From: Methylobacter sp.
Lineage (GTDB): Bacteria > Pseudomonadota > Gammaproteobacteria > Methylococcales > Methylomonadaceae
NCBI GenBank assembly: GCA_030655535.1
Contig: JAURVK010000026.1
Span: forward strand, 1 to 51,284
Length of the DNA stretch: 51,284 nt
Direction: 5' to 3'
Shown: positions 8,666 to 17,520 of the stretch, piece after piece
Layout: the number at the start of each line of letters is the position of its first letter
Position numbering within the stretch: position 1 is the stretch's first letter
The notes under the pieces: generated by a model
What the model saw: only the letters and a program-made list of their open reading frames with translations
Databases searched by the model: none
Told to the model about the DNA's origin: nothing
Program-made: the position numbers and the translations under genes

Positions 8666-8959
8666 TAAAAGTCCGTCAGGTTTGAGGTCGCGCTATGTTT
8701 ATTGAATGCGTACGATAATAAGTCGGTTATTTTAATTTGAACGGGCTTTTAATGCCAGATTTCTTGGAATTTATTGATAGTTGAGCAGCTTATGAAGGTG
8801 CATAGTGAAACCTGAAAACACTCAAGAGGGTTATTTGAGCGGTTTGTTGCCGATAAATTCATCTGAATGCATTCGGCGTTTTAGTGGGGGGACTGGATTT
8901 TAGTTAATGGTGCCTTGATGATATTATTGGTCGGCTAATGCGTATATTAAAGAGGATAC

Positions 8960-11485
8960 ATGAACAATTTTGATTTCAATGGCATTTCGATAAAGGATAT
9001 TACCCAAACCAATTTGTTGACTTGTTTGCCCAATGAGACGATGCATGACGCAGCCGTCAAAATGGCGGAGCGAAACTGTAGCGCTATTTTGATCGAGGTA
9101 GGCAATGAAATTATTGGTATCTGGACAGAAAGAGATGTATTGAAATTTGACTTCTCATCGCCTGATGAACGCTCTAGGCCAGTTTCTGACGGTATGAGCA
9201 GTCCGGTTATTTGTGTTAACGAAAATGAGAGTCTGGAAGAAGTTTCGCTTAAATTTAAAAAAGATGGCGTCCGCCATTATGTCGTAACTGATGATCGTGG
9301 CAAACAGCAGGGCATCATTTCTCGAACGGATGTGATTAAGAAGCACAATTTTGAGTTTTTCCTGGTTTTAAAAACGGCGGGTAGTGTATTAAAAACTATT
9401 CCACCGATTATTCAGTCAACGCAGAGCATGGCTCAGGCAAACAAGCTTATGAATTCTTCGCATTCAGATGTGCTACGGGTTGAATTTTCCGATGAATCAG
9501 TCGGCATTTTGACTGAGCGAGATGTGGTCAAAGCGCTGGCTTCTTTGACGCTGAATCCAATTGTTGCGGATTATGCCAGCCGGGATTTGCTTACCGTTAA
9601 CGAGAGCGAAAGCCTTTATCAAGCCAAGAAAGTTATGCTCAAAAACGGTTTTCGGCATCTCGGTGTTAAAGATTATAAAAATAATTTAATCGGCATTATT
9701 AATCTGGCAGACATATTGGCGGGATTTCGCGGTACTTATGTTGAAGAGCTTAAAGAATCTTTGGCGCATAGGGATGAGTTGTTAAGAGGCTCGTTAAAGA
9801 GCCTGGGCTTAGCGAAAAAGATTATCGATAATGCCCAGGAAGGTGTTATCACCACCGATAAATATATAGTCATTCAGACCTGCAACGCCGGCTTTACTCG
9901 AATTACCGGTTATACCGAAGAGGAAGTCGTCGGTAAAACACCCGCAATTATCAGTTCCGGGCGGCATGATAAAAAGTTTTATAATGCTATGTGGCAAAAA
10001 ATCAACAAATACGGTTTCTGGCAAGGCGAAATCTGGAACCGGCGCAAAAATGGCGAGGTTTATCCTGAGTTGCTGACCATTACCGAAATTCGGGATGATG
10101 AAACTAATGAGATCAGTAATTACGCCGCTATTTTTAGTGATATTACTCGGTTGAAAAATGATGAGGAAGCGATTAAACGGCTGGCTTTTTATGACCCTTT
10201 AACTGAATTGCCCAATCGACGGTTATTATGCAATCGCTTGGCTCAGGAGTTGGCGATTACCGGAAGGTCGGGGAAGAACGGCGCGCTTTTATTTATCGAT
10301 CTTGATCATTTCAAAAATATTAATGAAACCCTTGGACATTCGGTTGGGGACAGGGTTCTGGTGGAAGTCGCCTATCGATTAAAGCTCGGTATCAGGGATT
10401 GCGATACGGCCGCCCGTATCAGTAGCGATGAGTTTGCGGTTATTTTGACCGAACTGAGTGAACGAGCAGAACTGGCAGGCAATGAAGCCCGGTATATTGC
10501 GGAAAAGCTGCAACGGACTATTTGCCAGGTTTATCCGGTAATGAACCACAAACTCTATGTTTCTTCCAGTATCGGCATTGCGCTATTTTCGGAGAGTGCC
10601 GGTCTGCCCGACGACTTGCTTAAACAGGCCGGTACAGCCATGTATCGCGCTAAAGACAGTGGCCGCAATATGTTGCAGTTTTTTCAGCACAGTATGCAGG
10701 AAGCTGTCATGGAAAGAATGCTGATTGAAAAAGAGTTGCGCCAAGCGCTGGATGAAAATCAGCTGTCCCTGTATTATCAGCCTCAGGTTGATTATCACGG
10801 CAATCTTACGGGGGCTGAAGCTCTTATTCGCTGGAATCACCCTCAAAAAGGTTTTATTCCGCCCGAAAAGTTTATTCCTATCGCGGAAGAGTGCGGGTTG
10901 ATCCAGGCGGTGGGTACTTGGGCGCTTGAGCAGTCATTTATTTATCTTAGGCAGTGGGATAGGCAACAGGTACATTTGCCTCATTTGGCGATTAATATCA
11001 GTCCAAGGCAATTTTATCATGAAGATTTTATGGGGATAATTGCGAATCTTTCCAGTCAATACCAAATAAGTCCGTCAAGAATCATGCTGGAATTTACCGA
11101 AGGTATGTTGATGAATGATGTTGATGCCGCCATTGATAAAATCAAACAATTGAAAGCGTTGGGTTATACTTTTTCAATAGATGATTTCGGCACCGGATAT
11201 TCATCTTTGAGTTATCTAAAGCATTTGCCGGTAGATCAGTTGAAAATTGACAAATCTTTTGTTGAGGATATTACTAAAAATGAAGACGATGCCATTTTTG
11301 TGGGTACCATTATTGCCATAGCCCGACACATGAATTTGGGGGTTGTTGCGGAAGGTGTCGAATCAAAAATGGAACTGGAATTTTTACAAGAAAACGGCTG
11401 TCTTTGCTATCAAGGTTATTATTTTAGCAAACCTTTGCCGGAGGATCAGTTTTTTGAACATTGGTTGAAAAAGGTAAAATACTAA
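8960..11485 (+). CDS. CBS-PAS-GGDEF-EAL cyclic-di-GMP signalling protein
   Basis: 841 residues, soluble. Two CBS pairs (about 10-125 and 145-255) probably sense a nucleotide. A PAS domain follows (about 275-395; FTRITGYTEEEVVGK). The GGDEF domain (about 400-560) has the degenerate signature ARISSDEFAVIL, with SSDEF in place of GGDEF, so cyclase activity is doubtful. The EAL domain (about 575-830) keeps its catalytic set: GAEALIRW, NISPRQF, EFTEG, IDDFGTGYSS, LKIDKSF, VAEGVE and QGYYFSKP. It is therefore most likely a c-di-GMP phosphodiesterase regulated through its CBS and PAS domains. The start has an AGAGGA ribosome-binding site. The lipoprotein gene follows 53 bases downstream and may be co-transcribed. 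Confidence 0.95.
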   Translation: MNNFDFNGISIKDITQTNLLTCLPNETMHDAAVKMAERNCSAILIEVGNEIIGIWTERDVLKFDFSSPDERSRPVSDGMSSPVICVNENESLEEVSLKFKKDGVRHYVVTDDRGKQQGIISRTDVIKKHNFEFFLVLKTAGSVLKTIPPIIQSTQSMAQANKLMNSSHSDVLRVEFSDESVGILTERDVVKALASLTLNPIVADYASRDLLTVNESESLYQAKKVMLKNGFRHLGVKDYKNNLIGIINLADILAGFRGTYVEELKESLAHRDELLRGSLKSLGLAKKIIDNAQEGVITTDKYIVIQTCNAGFTRITGYTEEEVVGKTPAIISSGRHDKKFYNAMWQKINKYGFWQGEIWNRRKNGEVYPELLTITEIRDDETNEISNYAAIFSDITRLKNDEEAIKRLAFYDPLTELPNRRLLCNRLAQELAITGRSGKNGALLFIDLDHFKNINETLGHSVGDRVLVEVAYRLKLGIRDCDTAARISSDEFAVILTELSERAELAGNEARYIAEKLQRTICQVYPVMNHKLYVSSSIGIALFSESAGLPDDLLKQAGTAMYRAKDSGRNMLQFFQHSMQEAVMERMLIEKELRQALDENQLSLYYQPQVDYHGNLTGAEALIRWNHPQKGFIPPEKFIPIAEECGLIQAVGTWALEQSFIYLRQWDRQQVHLPHLAINISPRQFYHEDFMGIIANLSSQYQISPSRIMLEFTEGMLMNDVDAAIDKIKQLKALGYTFSIDDFGTGYSSLSYLKHLPVDQLKIDKSFVEDITKNEDDAIFVGTIIAIARHMNLGVVAEGVESKMELEFLQENGCLCYQGYYFSKPLPEDQFFEHWLKKVKY

Positions 11486-11538
11486 TTTAGTGATGTGTCG
11501 AATATCACGATATTTTTTAAATAATATGGAGTGTAAAA

Positions 11539-11892
11539 ATGAAAATTGATTTTTTGGGTTCAATACGTATTGCCGGGTCGCTACGGAAAACGTTAGGCGG
11601 CTTGGTTGTGATGATGATCCTGTTGACTTCAGGCTGTGCTACGGTTGGCCATGAGTTTCCGGCAGGTCAGGTTTCAACCATCAAAATAGGGGAAACCACC
11701 CAGAATGACATCTATACCACGTTCGGAAATCCCTGGAGAACCGGTCTTGATAACGGCATGAAAACATGGACTTACGGTAACTACTATTACAGTTTGTTTA
11801 GTGACGGCAGTACCGAAGACCTGGTTATTAAATTCGACAACCGTGGTGTTGTTGCGTCTTTTGTATTCAATACTACCAAGCGTTCGAAATAA
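11539..11892 (+). CDS. lipoprotein with SmpA/OmlA (BamE-like) fold
   Basis: A 117-residue lipoprotein. A hydrophobic signal segment (about 17-33) ends in the lipobox LTSGC, with Cys34 predicted as the lipidated residue. The mature part has the BamE-like pattern VSTIKIGETTQNDIYTTFGNP followed by a beta hairpin (TWTYGNYYYSLF). The family includes BamE of the outer-membrane assembly complex, but many paralogues have other or unknown roles; this isolated copy beside a c-di-GMP enzyme is probably not BamE itself. The start is supported by GGAG nine bases upstream. A strong hairpin follows the stop. Confidence 0.8.
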   Translation: MKIDFLGSIRIAGSLRKTLGGLVVMMILLTSGCATVGHEFPAGQVSTIKIGETTQNDIYTTFGNPWRTGLDNGMKTWTYGNYYYSLFSDGSTEDLVIKFDNRGVVASFVFNTTKRSK

Positions 11893-11924
11893 GCTGATAC
11901 TCTTTTTAAAATCTGACCAGCTGG

Positions 11925-11954
11925 CATAAAAAAACCCGCTTTCAAAGCGGGTTT
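11925..11954 (-). terminator. rho-independent terminator (ompA side), probably bidirectional
   Basis: AAACCCGCTT-TCA-AAGCGGGTTT is a perfect 10-bp stem with a 3-base loop. On the minus strand it is followed by seven T's, a classical terminator for the OmpA-family gene; on the plus strand it follows the lipoprotein gene but has only TTT. Confidence 0.9.
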
Positions 11955-11984
11955 AATGTTTACAGCATTAAGAAAAACTCTTTA

Positions 11985-13028
11985 TCAGTATTCGATCCAG
12001 ATCAATTCGACACGACGGTTTTCAGACTTACCCGCTTCCGTGCTGTTATCGGCAATAGGTTGAGTTTCGCCGTAACCTTTAGCAATCAGTCTGTTGGTAA
12101 CGCCTTTCATTTTGAGGTAATCGACAACTGACTGTGCACGTTTTTGCGACAACCTCATATTATAGTCATCGGCTCCTTCGCTGCTGGCGTGCCCTTGGAC
12201 CTCGATATCATTTTTCAGAGGATGGGAAACAAGGTTTTCCGCGACGACATCAAGAATATGCTCGGCATTCAAGGTTAACTTCGCAGAATTATATTCGAAG
12301 TGCTGACCTTTCAATACAAGCTTGACCGGGCATCCGGTATGATCAACCGTGGTGCTTTTGATGGTATCGGGGCAGAGATCCAGGCAGTTGTTAACACCGT
12401 CAGAATCCGAATCAAGAGTGGAACAATCCGCAACTGCGGCAACTGCGACAGGAGCCTCATACTTTTCCGCAGGTTTTGGCTTGTCACCGAATGGAATGAC
12501 AAAGCCGACGTTAACCGTCATATCATGAAATTCGTCGGTACCGGGCTGTACATGAGCATTGAGATTATTATTGTAACGATAACGCACATCGCTGCGAAGC
12601 AAGAAATTGTCATGAAGTTCGTAGGTAAAACCGGCGCCTGCTTCGCCAATGATGCCGGCACCGCAATTAGCGGAAGCGCAACTGTTCATGCCGCCTAATC
12701 CGATTACAGTGTAAGGTGAGAATTTGTCGCGGGAGAAGTAATACTGTAAATCAGCGGTGCCGCCGGTCAGACTCCAGGGGCCGTTTGCGCCGCCAAATTC
12801 TTCATAAAAGCCTTTCACCTCGACGTTGAAATGTTTGTCGAGGATCTTGCCGATACCCATGCCGCCACCCCAACCGTCGCTGGAATTCCGGTCGCCACCG
12901 GTTCTGACGAATGAAGCGAAAGGCGCTATATACCAACGATCATCCTGGATTTGATCGGCGGCTTGTGCCAACGGCAGGAAGCCCGCGCTGGTTAATGAGG
13001 CAATGGCGAGTAAGTTTTTTTTCAACAT
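11985..13028 (-). CDS. OmpA-family outer membrane protein
   Basis: 347 residues from the preferred start MLKKNLLAIA, which has an AAGGAAAA ribosome-binding site; the ORF track adds 13 residues upstream that would spoil the signal peptide. Signal peptide about 1-23 (ending PLAQAAD). Residues about 25-195 form an eight-stranded beta-barrel of the OmpA type. A short linker carries a thrombospondin-type-3-like acidic motif (DSDSDGVNNCLDLCPDT). The C-terminal OmpA/MotB domain (about 235-347; HASSEGADDYNMRLSQKRA, ENRRVEL) binds peptidoglycan. Role: structural outer-membrane anchor or porin. It is monocistronic, with its own terminator and a 1-kb upstream gap. Confidence 0.93.
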   Translation of the reverse strand: MLKKNLLAIASLTSAGFLPLAQAADQIQDDRWYIAPFASFVRTGGDRNSSDGWGGGMGIGKILDKHFNVEVKGFYEEFGGANGPWSLTGGTADLQYYFSRDKFSPYTVIGLGGMNSCASANCGAGIIGEAGAGFTYELHDNFLLRSDVRYRYNNNLNAHVQPGTDEFHDMTVNVGFVIPFGDKPKPAEKYEAPVAVAAVADCSTLDSDSDGVNNCLDLCPDTIKSTTVDHTGCPVKLVLKGQHFEYNSAKLTLNAEHILDVVAENLVSHPLKNDIEVQGHASSEGADDYNMRLSQKRAQSVVDYLKMKGVTNRLIAKGYGETQPIADNSTEAGKSENRRVELIWIEY

Positions 13029-14104
13029 AATATTTTCCTTCAGAGTAATAAAAAAAATGGATTCCATAAAAACACATTAATGTGTTGCCAAATCCAGGGA
13101 GCATTCTTGACTAGCTAATTTTTGAAACTGCGCTAACTTAGCGGCCGTCGGTAATCAACAGACACTAACCAGACCCATGATCAAGTATGGATTGAACTAG
13201 CGTTTCCTAATAGAAACAAGCTGCGTCTGTTAAGGTCATCCCAGAAACATTATCCCCTGTCCCTTTAGTCTATCAGGCACACATCGCCAGCTATTCATTA
13301 AGTACTTTCTATGAGTCATTGCTTAGAAAGCATACCTTATTAATAAATCAATGTTGTTAAAAAATCTTAAATGTAGCTTAACTGCAACATTAACATCCAG
13401 TCCGTGCGGTACCGCACATAATTGCCTTACAAAGGAAAATATTTTCTAAATTTTAAGTTCAACGCACACCTTGATTGTAGCGCGTTCCAATCATAAAGCC
13501 AGTTACCTGGGATGTGGCAGATCTACGGTGTTCAATATTGCATGCCGCTTTGTTTAAGTAACCGTATCACGAGTTACGCGGTTGGTTCGTTGGAATACTG
13601 GAATTTTCAAGTCTCTGCGTAACTACTCAGCAGTTAGAAAAATGGAACGCAGATGACGCTGATAAATTATGATAAACGCGGATAACTCGAAAAAAATCTT
13701 ATTTGATCTTAATGATCAGCGTCGCCTACAGGGACAGATATTTGCTCCTGCATGACTCTACTACACGCCATCCATGGCGTTATGCAATATCTGCATTCGC
13801 CACATCCATGTGGATTATGTAGGTGCTTAGCGTGAGCAGGAGCGGAAGCTGCATCTGCGTTCTATTATATTGATGGCTGAGTAGTTACGTCTCTGCTACT
13901 TTTACCGCTCCAAACACGCTTCTTTGTTGAGTCCGTGTGTATAGAGACCAGTCTGCATTTTCCCACTTAGAAGCTTCAGTCAATTTGGAATAGCGGTTTT
14001 AAAATCAGGTTTTTTTGAGTTGAAGAAATTGTTTCCCCCCACAGCTTATAGGATCCACTCTGTCTATATGTATTCTACCGTACCGACTGAGGCTAGCTTT
14101 GCAA
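13029..14104. other. 1.1-kb non-coding gap
   Basis: No credible ORF. It contains the putative promoter region of the OmpA-family gene at the left, the 272-bp composite inverted-repeat element at 13618-13889, and the region 3' of the alpha-oxoamine synthase at the right. The rest is AT-rich and unassigned. Confidence 0.7.
13618..13889. repeat. 272-bp element bounded by inverted repeats, with a nested repeat inside
   Basis: CGTAACTACTCAGC (13618-13631) and GCTGAGTAGTTACG (13876-13889) are perfect 14-bp inverted repeats. A second inner pair is GGAACGCAGAT (13644) and ATCTGCGTTC (13853). Between them lies a different dispersed repeat (GGACAGATATTTGCTCCTGCA … CACATCCATGTGG … CGTGAGCAGGAGCGGAAGCT) that also occurs near 44.86-44.95 kb and whose last part is the unit of the tandem array at the window start. 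This looks like one palindromic element invaded by another. Confidence 0.8.
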
Positions 14105-15346
14105 TTAGAGTTTTTTCAAGGGTTTAACATAACCCAGCCTTGCTTCCATAGCCTTCGGAAGATTGCGGGCTATTGCCTCAACCAGACCCTGAATATCTTC
14201 GACAGAGAGATGTGTTGTTAAAGTAAAGCGAATGCCCGATTTCCGTCGGGATACTGCCGGATAAACAGCGTGGCTAGTGTAAAAACCATCATTAAGCAGG
14301 TATTTGGCCATTTCACCGGCAACCTCGGGATGTCCTAACTTGACGTAAAAAATCGGCGACTGCGAACTATTTGCTACCGGTATGTCGTAGGCTCTAAGCA
14401 GGTGATTGCAAAAGGCAATGCGATCTTGCAGCTCCCGTTGCAGGCGATTAATCTCGGGTGACAGATGGATGCGGGCCGAGACAATAGCCGCGCCCAGCAT
14501 GGGGGGCTGGATAGGGCCCGAAAAAATCATCGGCCCGCCGCAGTTTTTAACCTGTCGATGCATCTGTGCATTCGGAAAAATAAGCGCCCCGCCTCCGGCC
14601 GCATAAGCTTTGCACAGGGATGTCGCCACCACCATCCGTTCCTGAATGGGCAGGCAATCGAGAACATAACCCCGGCCATGTTTGCCGATCCAACTCATGC
14701 CGTGGGCGTCGTCAAAATACAGATGCAGTTGTTCGTAGCGGTTTAATAGTTTGCCTAATTCCTTGACCAGAGCCGGATCGCCAAACATGCTGTAAACGCC
14801 ATCGGTCAGATACCAGACATGGCGATACTGTTTGCTCAGGGCGTTGATTCGTTCCTCAAGCAATTCCAGGTTACCGTGAACCAGCATTTCGACCGGAACG
14901 CCTTCGGCCTGCACCAGCTTGGCAGCTGTTTGGAGGCTGTTGTGAGCCATCTGGTCGATGAGTATCGCATCGCCTTTTTTAATGAGCACCGGCAAGGCAG
15001 CGATATGGCCTAATGTCGTGGTTGGGGTCGCCAGTACATGACCCTCGAATAATTCGTCAAGCAGGTTTTCCAGTTCGGTATAAGGCGTTGCCGACATATA
15101 GGCTCTCGATATGGCGAACTGGGTGCCGTAGCGAGTCACGGCGTCAATGGTTCCTTGCTTGAGTCGGGGATCCAGTTCTAATCCCAGGTAACTGCACAGG
15201 GCAAAATTCAGCACATGCCTGTCGTTTAAACAGATAGTGCGTCCGTTGAAAGCCTTGTCTTCAGTTGTACGCTGCACCAATCCATGGCTCAAGCCCATAT
15301 CGACTATGCTGTCAATAGTGCTTGTCCAGTCTGATTGAGGTTTCAT
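14105..15346 (-). CDS. alpha-oxoamine synthase family PLP enzyme (BioF/CqsA-like)
   Basis: 413 residues from MKPQSDWTST, which has an AGGAG site; the ORF track's longer N-terminus is unlikely. This is a fold-type I PLP enzyme of the family that condenses an amino acid with an acyl-CoA or acyl carrier. Visible features are LNFALCSYLGLELDP near the N-terminus, IDQMAHNSLQTAAK (cofactor pocket), LYFDDAHGMSWIGKHG (Asp/His contacting PLP), the Schiff-base lysine in ATSLCKAYAAGGG, and IRFTLTTHLS near the C-terminus. The SLCKAY context differs from the usual SKAxG. No biotin, heme or quorum-sensing genes adjoin, so the substrate is unknown; BioF, Kbl, HemA or CqsA roles cannot be distinguished by eye. 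Confidence 0.85.
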   Translation of the reverse strand: MKPQSDWTSTIDSIVDMGLSHGLVQRTTEDKAFNGRTICLNDRHVLNFALCSYLGLELDPRLKQGTIDAVTRYGTQFAISRAYMSATPYTELENLLDELFEGHVLATPTTTLGHIAALPVLIKKGDAILIDQMAHNSLQTAAKLVQAEGVPVEMLVHGNLELLEERINALSKQYRHVWYLTDGVYSMFGDPALVKELGKLLNRYEQLHLYFDDAHGMSWIGKHGRGYVLDCLPIQERMVVATSLCKAYAAGGGALIFPNAQMHRQVKNCGGPMIFSGPIQPPMLGAAIVSARIHLSPEINRLQRELQDRIAFCNHLLRAYDIPVANSSQSPIFYVKLGHPEVAGEMAKYLLNDGFYTSHAVYPAVSRRKSGIRFTLTTHLSVEDIQGLVEAIARNLPKAMEARLGYVKPLKKL

Positions 15347-15573
15347 AAATACTCCTGATTGAATGGTCATTTTCCCATTAGGTAAAAGTAGAAATGAGGC
15401 ATGAAAAACTGAATGATGTCGGAACAATATAGCTTTTTATAGCTTAACCATAACTTAATGGTTAAAGACGGGAGGTTTTTGAAGGCAAGGGAGCGGTTGT
15501 TGGGTTATAAAATTATTTACCCTCAAATTTAACTGTCAACCCATTTGGAAAATCAAAATCGGCATTTCCTGTT

Positions 15574-15602
15574 TGTCATATTTACGTCATAAATCTGTCA
15601 TA
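15574..15602. promoter_or_regulatory. three direct (T/C)GTCATA repeats spaced 11 bp
   Basis: TGTCATA at 15574, CGTCATA at 15585 and TGTCATA at 15596 are exactly 11 bp apart, so all lie on the same face of the helix, 38-66 bases upstream of the EAL-CBS-GGDEF start codon. This is the arrangement expected for cooperative binding by a transcription regulator. Which regulator is unknown. Confidence 0.55.
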
Positions 15603-15639
15603 TTATGAGTGCATTTTAATATTTTGATCAGTACATTAC

Positions 15640-17436
15640 ATGTCAAATCTGCACAATGAACTAACCACAATACTCGATGGCAGGCAATTAACACCTTATT
15701 TTCAGCCTATTGTTTCTTTATCTAAAAGAAAAATAATGGGCTACGAAGCCTTAATTCGCGGCCCTTTCGGTAGTCCATTACACAGTCCGTTTAATTTGTT
15801 TGGTATGGCTGAACGTTTTGGTTTAAGCACAAAACTCGAATACATTTGCCGAGAACTAACGATAAAACGTTACGCCGACTTGAATATTAAAGAGAAGTTA
15901 TTTATTAACGTAAGTCCTTCTGTACTATTACAACCCGACTTTAAAAAAGGTGAAACGCTCAAGCTTCTGGATCAATTCGGTGTTGATCCTCGCTCAGTCA
16001 TTATTGAATTAACTGAACATCAACCGACTGATGATTATCCATTAATGCTTGAAGCGGTCACTCACTACAGAAAAATGGGCTTTGAAATAGCCATTGACGA
16101 TCTGGGTGCAGGTTACTCGGGATTAAGGCTCTGGTCGGAGTTGCAGCCTGAATATGTCAAAATAGATATGCACTTTATTCAAGGCATTCATAACGACCCC
16201 GTCAAACTTAACTTTGTTCGATCCATTCAAAATATTGCCAGTTCGCTTAATTGCAATATTATCGCTGAAGGCATCGAAACCGAAGATGAATTTAAAGCCG
16301 TAGAACAACTGGGGATTACTCATGCTCAGGGCTATTATTTTGCTCGGCCAACGGCGATTCCTTTAGAAAAAGTCGACAAATCATTATTCATTGTCAGCAG
16401 CCAACCCACTCAATTTAACGTTACCAAAGCCGCTCATATCGCTAAATTTATCGTGCCCGTTTCATCAGAAACTCCGATCAGTGAAATCATGAGCCTGTTT
16501 CATAGCAACCGTGATTTAACCATTTTGCCTTTGGTTGACGACAACGAGGCTTACGGTATTATTTTTCGCGGCCACTTCCTATCTAAGTTGTTTTCCAGTC
16601 GTTATGGCATGGAATTGTATGGAAAAAAACCGATAAAATTGTTCATAGAAAAAATGCCGTTAAGTTTCGATCAAAACACCCCCATTGAATTAGTCAGTAA
16701 ACAACTGACCTCAGCGATGTGTAATGATCAGGCTTTTATTATTACTAATGACGGGGAATATATGGGCGTAGGAACGATACTGAATGTACTTGAAGAAATC
16801 ACCAGCCAGCAAATCCATAATGCCAAACACGCCAACCCTCTTACGCTATTGCCGGGTAGCGTCCCCATCAATGAACAGGTCAACCAATTACTGGCTGCCA
16901 AAATACCTTTCAGTTTCGGCTACTTCGATCTCGATCACTTCAAACCTTTTAATGATGTATACAGCTACAGTGCCGGCGACGATATTATTAAAGCCGTTGC
17001 CGATACATTGACGCATTATATTCCCGCAGAAAGCGGTCTGGTCGGTCACATAGGCGGAGATGATTTTATCGTCATTTTCTTGGGTAATGACTGGTTAAAG
17101 CGCTGTGAAAATATTCTGAATGCCTTTGAAAAATCCGTCCCGAATTATTACAAAGATGAAGATATGAAAGCAGGCGGTATTCATACTGAAAACAGAGTAG
17201 GAGAGAAATGTTTTTTTCCTGTAATTAGCTTGTCGGTAGGCTTGGTAGACTCGGATTCAACCAGCCAGTGTGAATCCCATGTTGATATAGCCGATTTAGC
17301 CTCCGAAGCTAAAAAGCAGGCTAAAAAGATTGAAGGCAACAGTTTCTTTATTCATCATCAAATAGCAACAAAAAACCGGGAAAACCTTCAATCCTGTGCG
17401 CATACATCAGTTGCAAAACGGCATACGGTTAATTAA
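15640..17436 (+). CDS. EAL-CBS-GGDEF cyclic-di-GMP signalling protein
   Basis: 598 residues, soluble. The N-terminal EAL domain (about 8-250) has the phosphodiesterase residues: GYEALIRGP, NVSPSVL, ELTEHQ, IDDLGAGYSG, VKIDMHF, AEGIE and QGYYFARP. A CBS pair (about 265-385) follows, then a C-terminal GGDEF domain (about 400-575) with FDLDHFKPFND and the variant signature GHIGGDDFIVIF (GGDDF). The EAL-first order is the reverse of most hybrid proteins. It is probably a phosphodiesterase; the Glu-to-Asp change leaves cyclase activity uncertain. The upstream region has three helically phased direct repeats that may be an operator. The chemoreceptor gene follows 84 bases downstream. Confidence 0.94.
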   Translation: MSNLHNELTTILDGRQLTPYFQPIVSLSKRKIMGYEALIRGPFGSPLHSPFNLFGMAERFGLSTKLEYICRELTIKRYADLNIKEKLFINVSPSVLLQPDFKKGETLKLLDQFGVDPRSVIIELTEHQPTDDYPLMLEAVTHYRKMGFEIAIDDLGAGYSGLRLWSELQPEYVKIDMHFIQGIHNDPVKLNFVRSIQNIASSLNCNIIAEGIETEDEFKAVEQLGITHAQGYYFARPTAIPLEKVDKSLFIVSSQPTQFNVTKAAHIAKFIVPVSSETPISEIMSLFHSNRDLTILPLVDDNEAYGIIFRGHFLSKLFSSRYGMELYGKKPIKLFIEKMPLSFDQNTPIELVSKQLTSAMCNDQAFIITNDGEYMGVGTILNVLEEITSQQIHNAKHANPLTLLPGSVPINEQVNQLLAAKIPFSFGYFDLDHFKPFNDVYSYSAGDDIIKAVADTLTHYIPAESGLVGHIGGDDFIVIFLGNDWLKRCENILNAFEKSVPNYYKDEDMKAGGIHTENRVGEKCFFPVISLSVGLVDSDSTSQCESHVDIADLASEAKKQAKKIEGNSFFIHHQIATKNRENLQSCAHTSVAKRHTVN

Positions 17437-17520
17437 CGCTTAAAACAGATACTCCAATTTTTCTCATTCCCATACATAAAGTGTGAGAACTAGAGAAAAA
17501 CACTTCAAAAGGATATTAAA

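Noticed and set aside
8666-8959. Possible riboswitch or CysB site upstream of cysD
   Set aside because: No SAM-riboswitch core, no convincing dyad; nothing specific could be supported.
17455-17515. Terminator-like inverted repeat TTTTTCTCA…GAGAAAAA between the EAL gene and the chemoreceptor gene
   Set aside because: Stem is A/T-rich with interrupted pairing and no G/C core; cannot distinguish it from chance.
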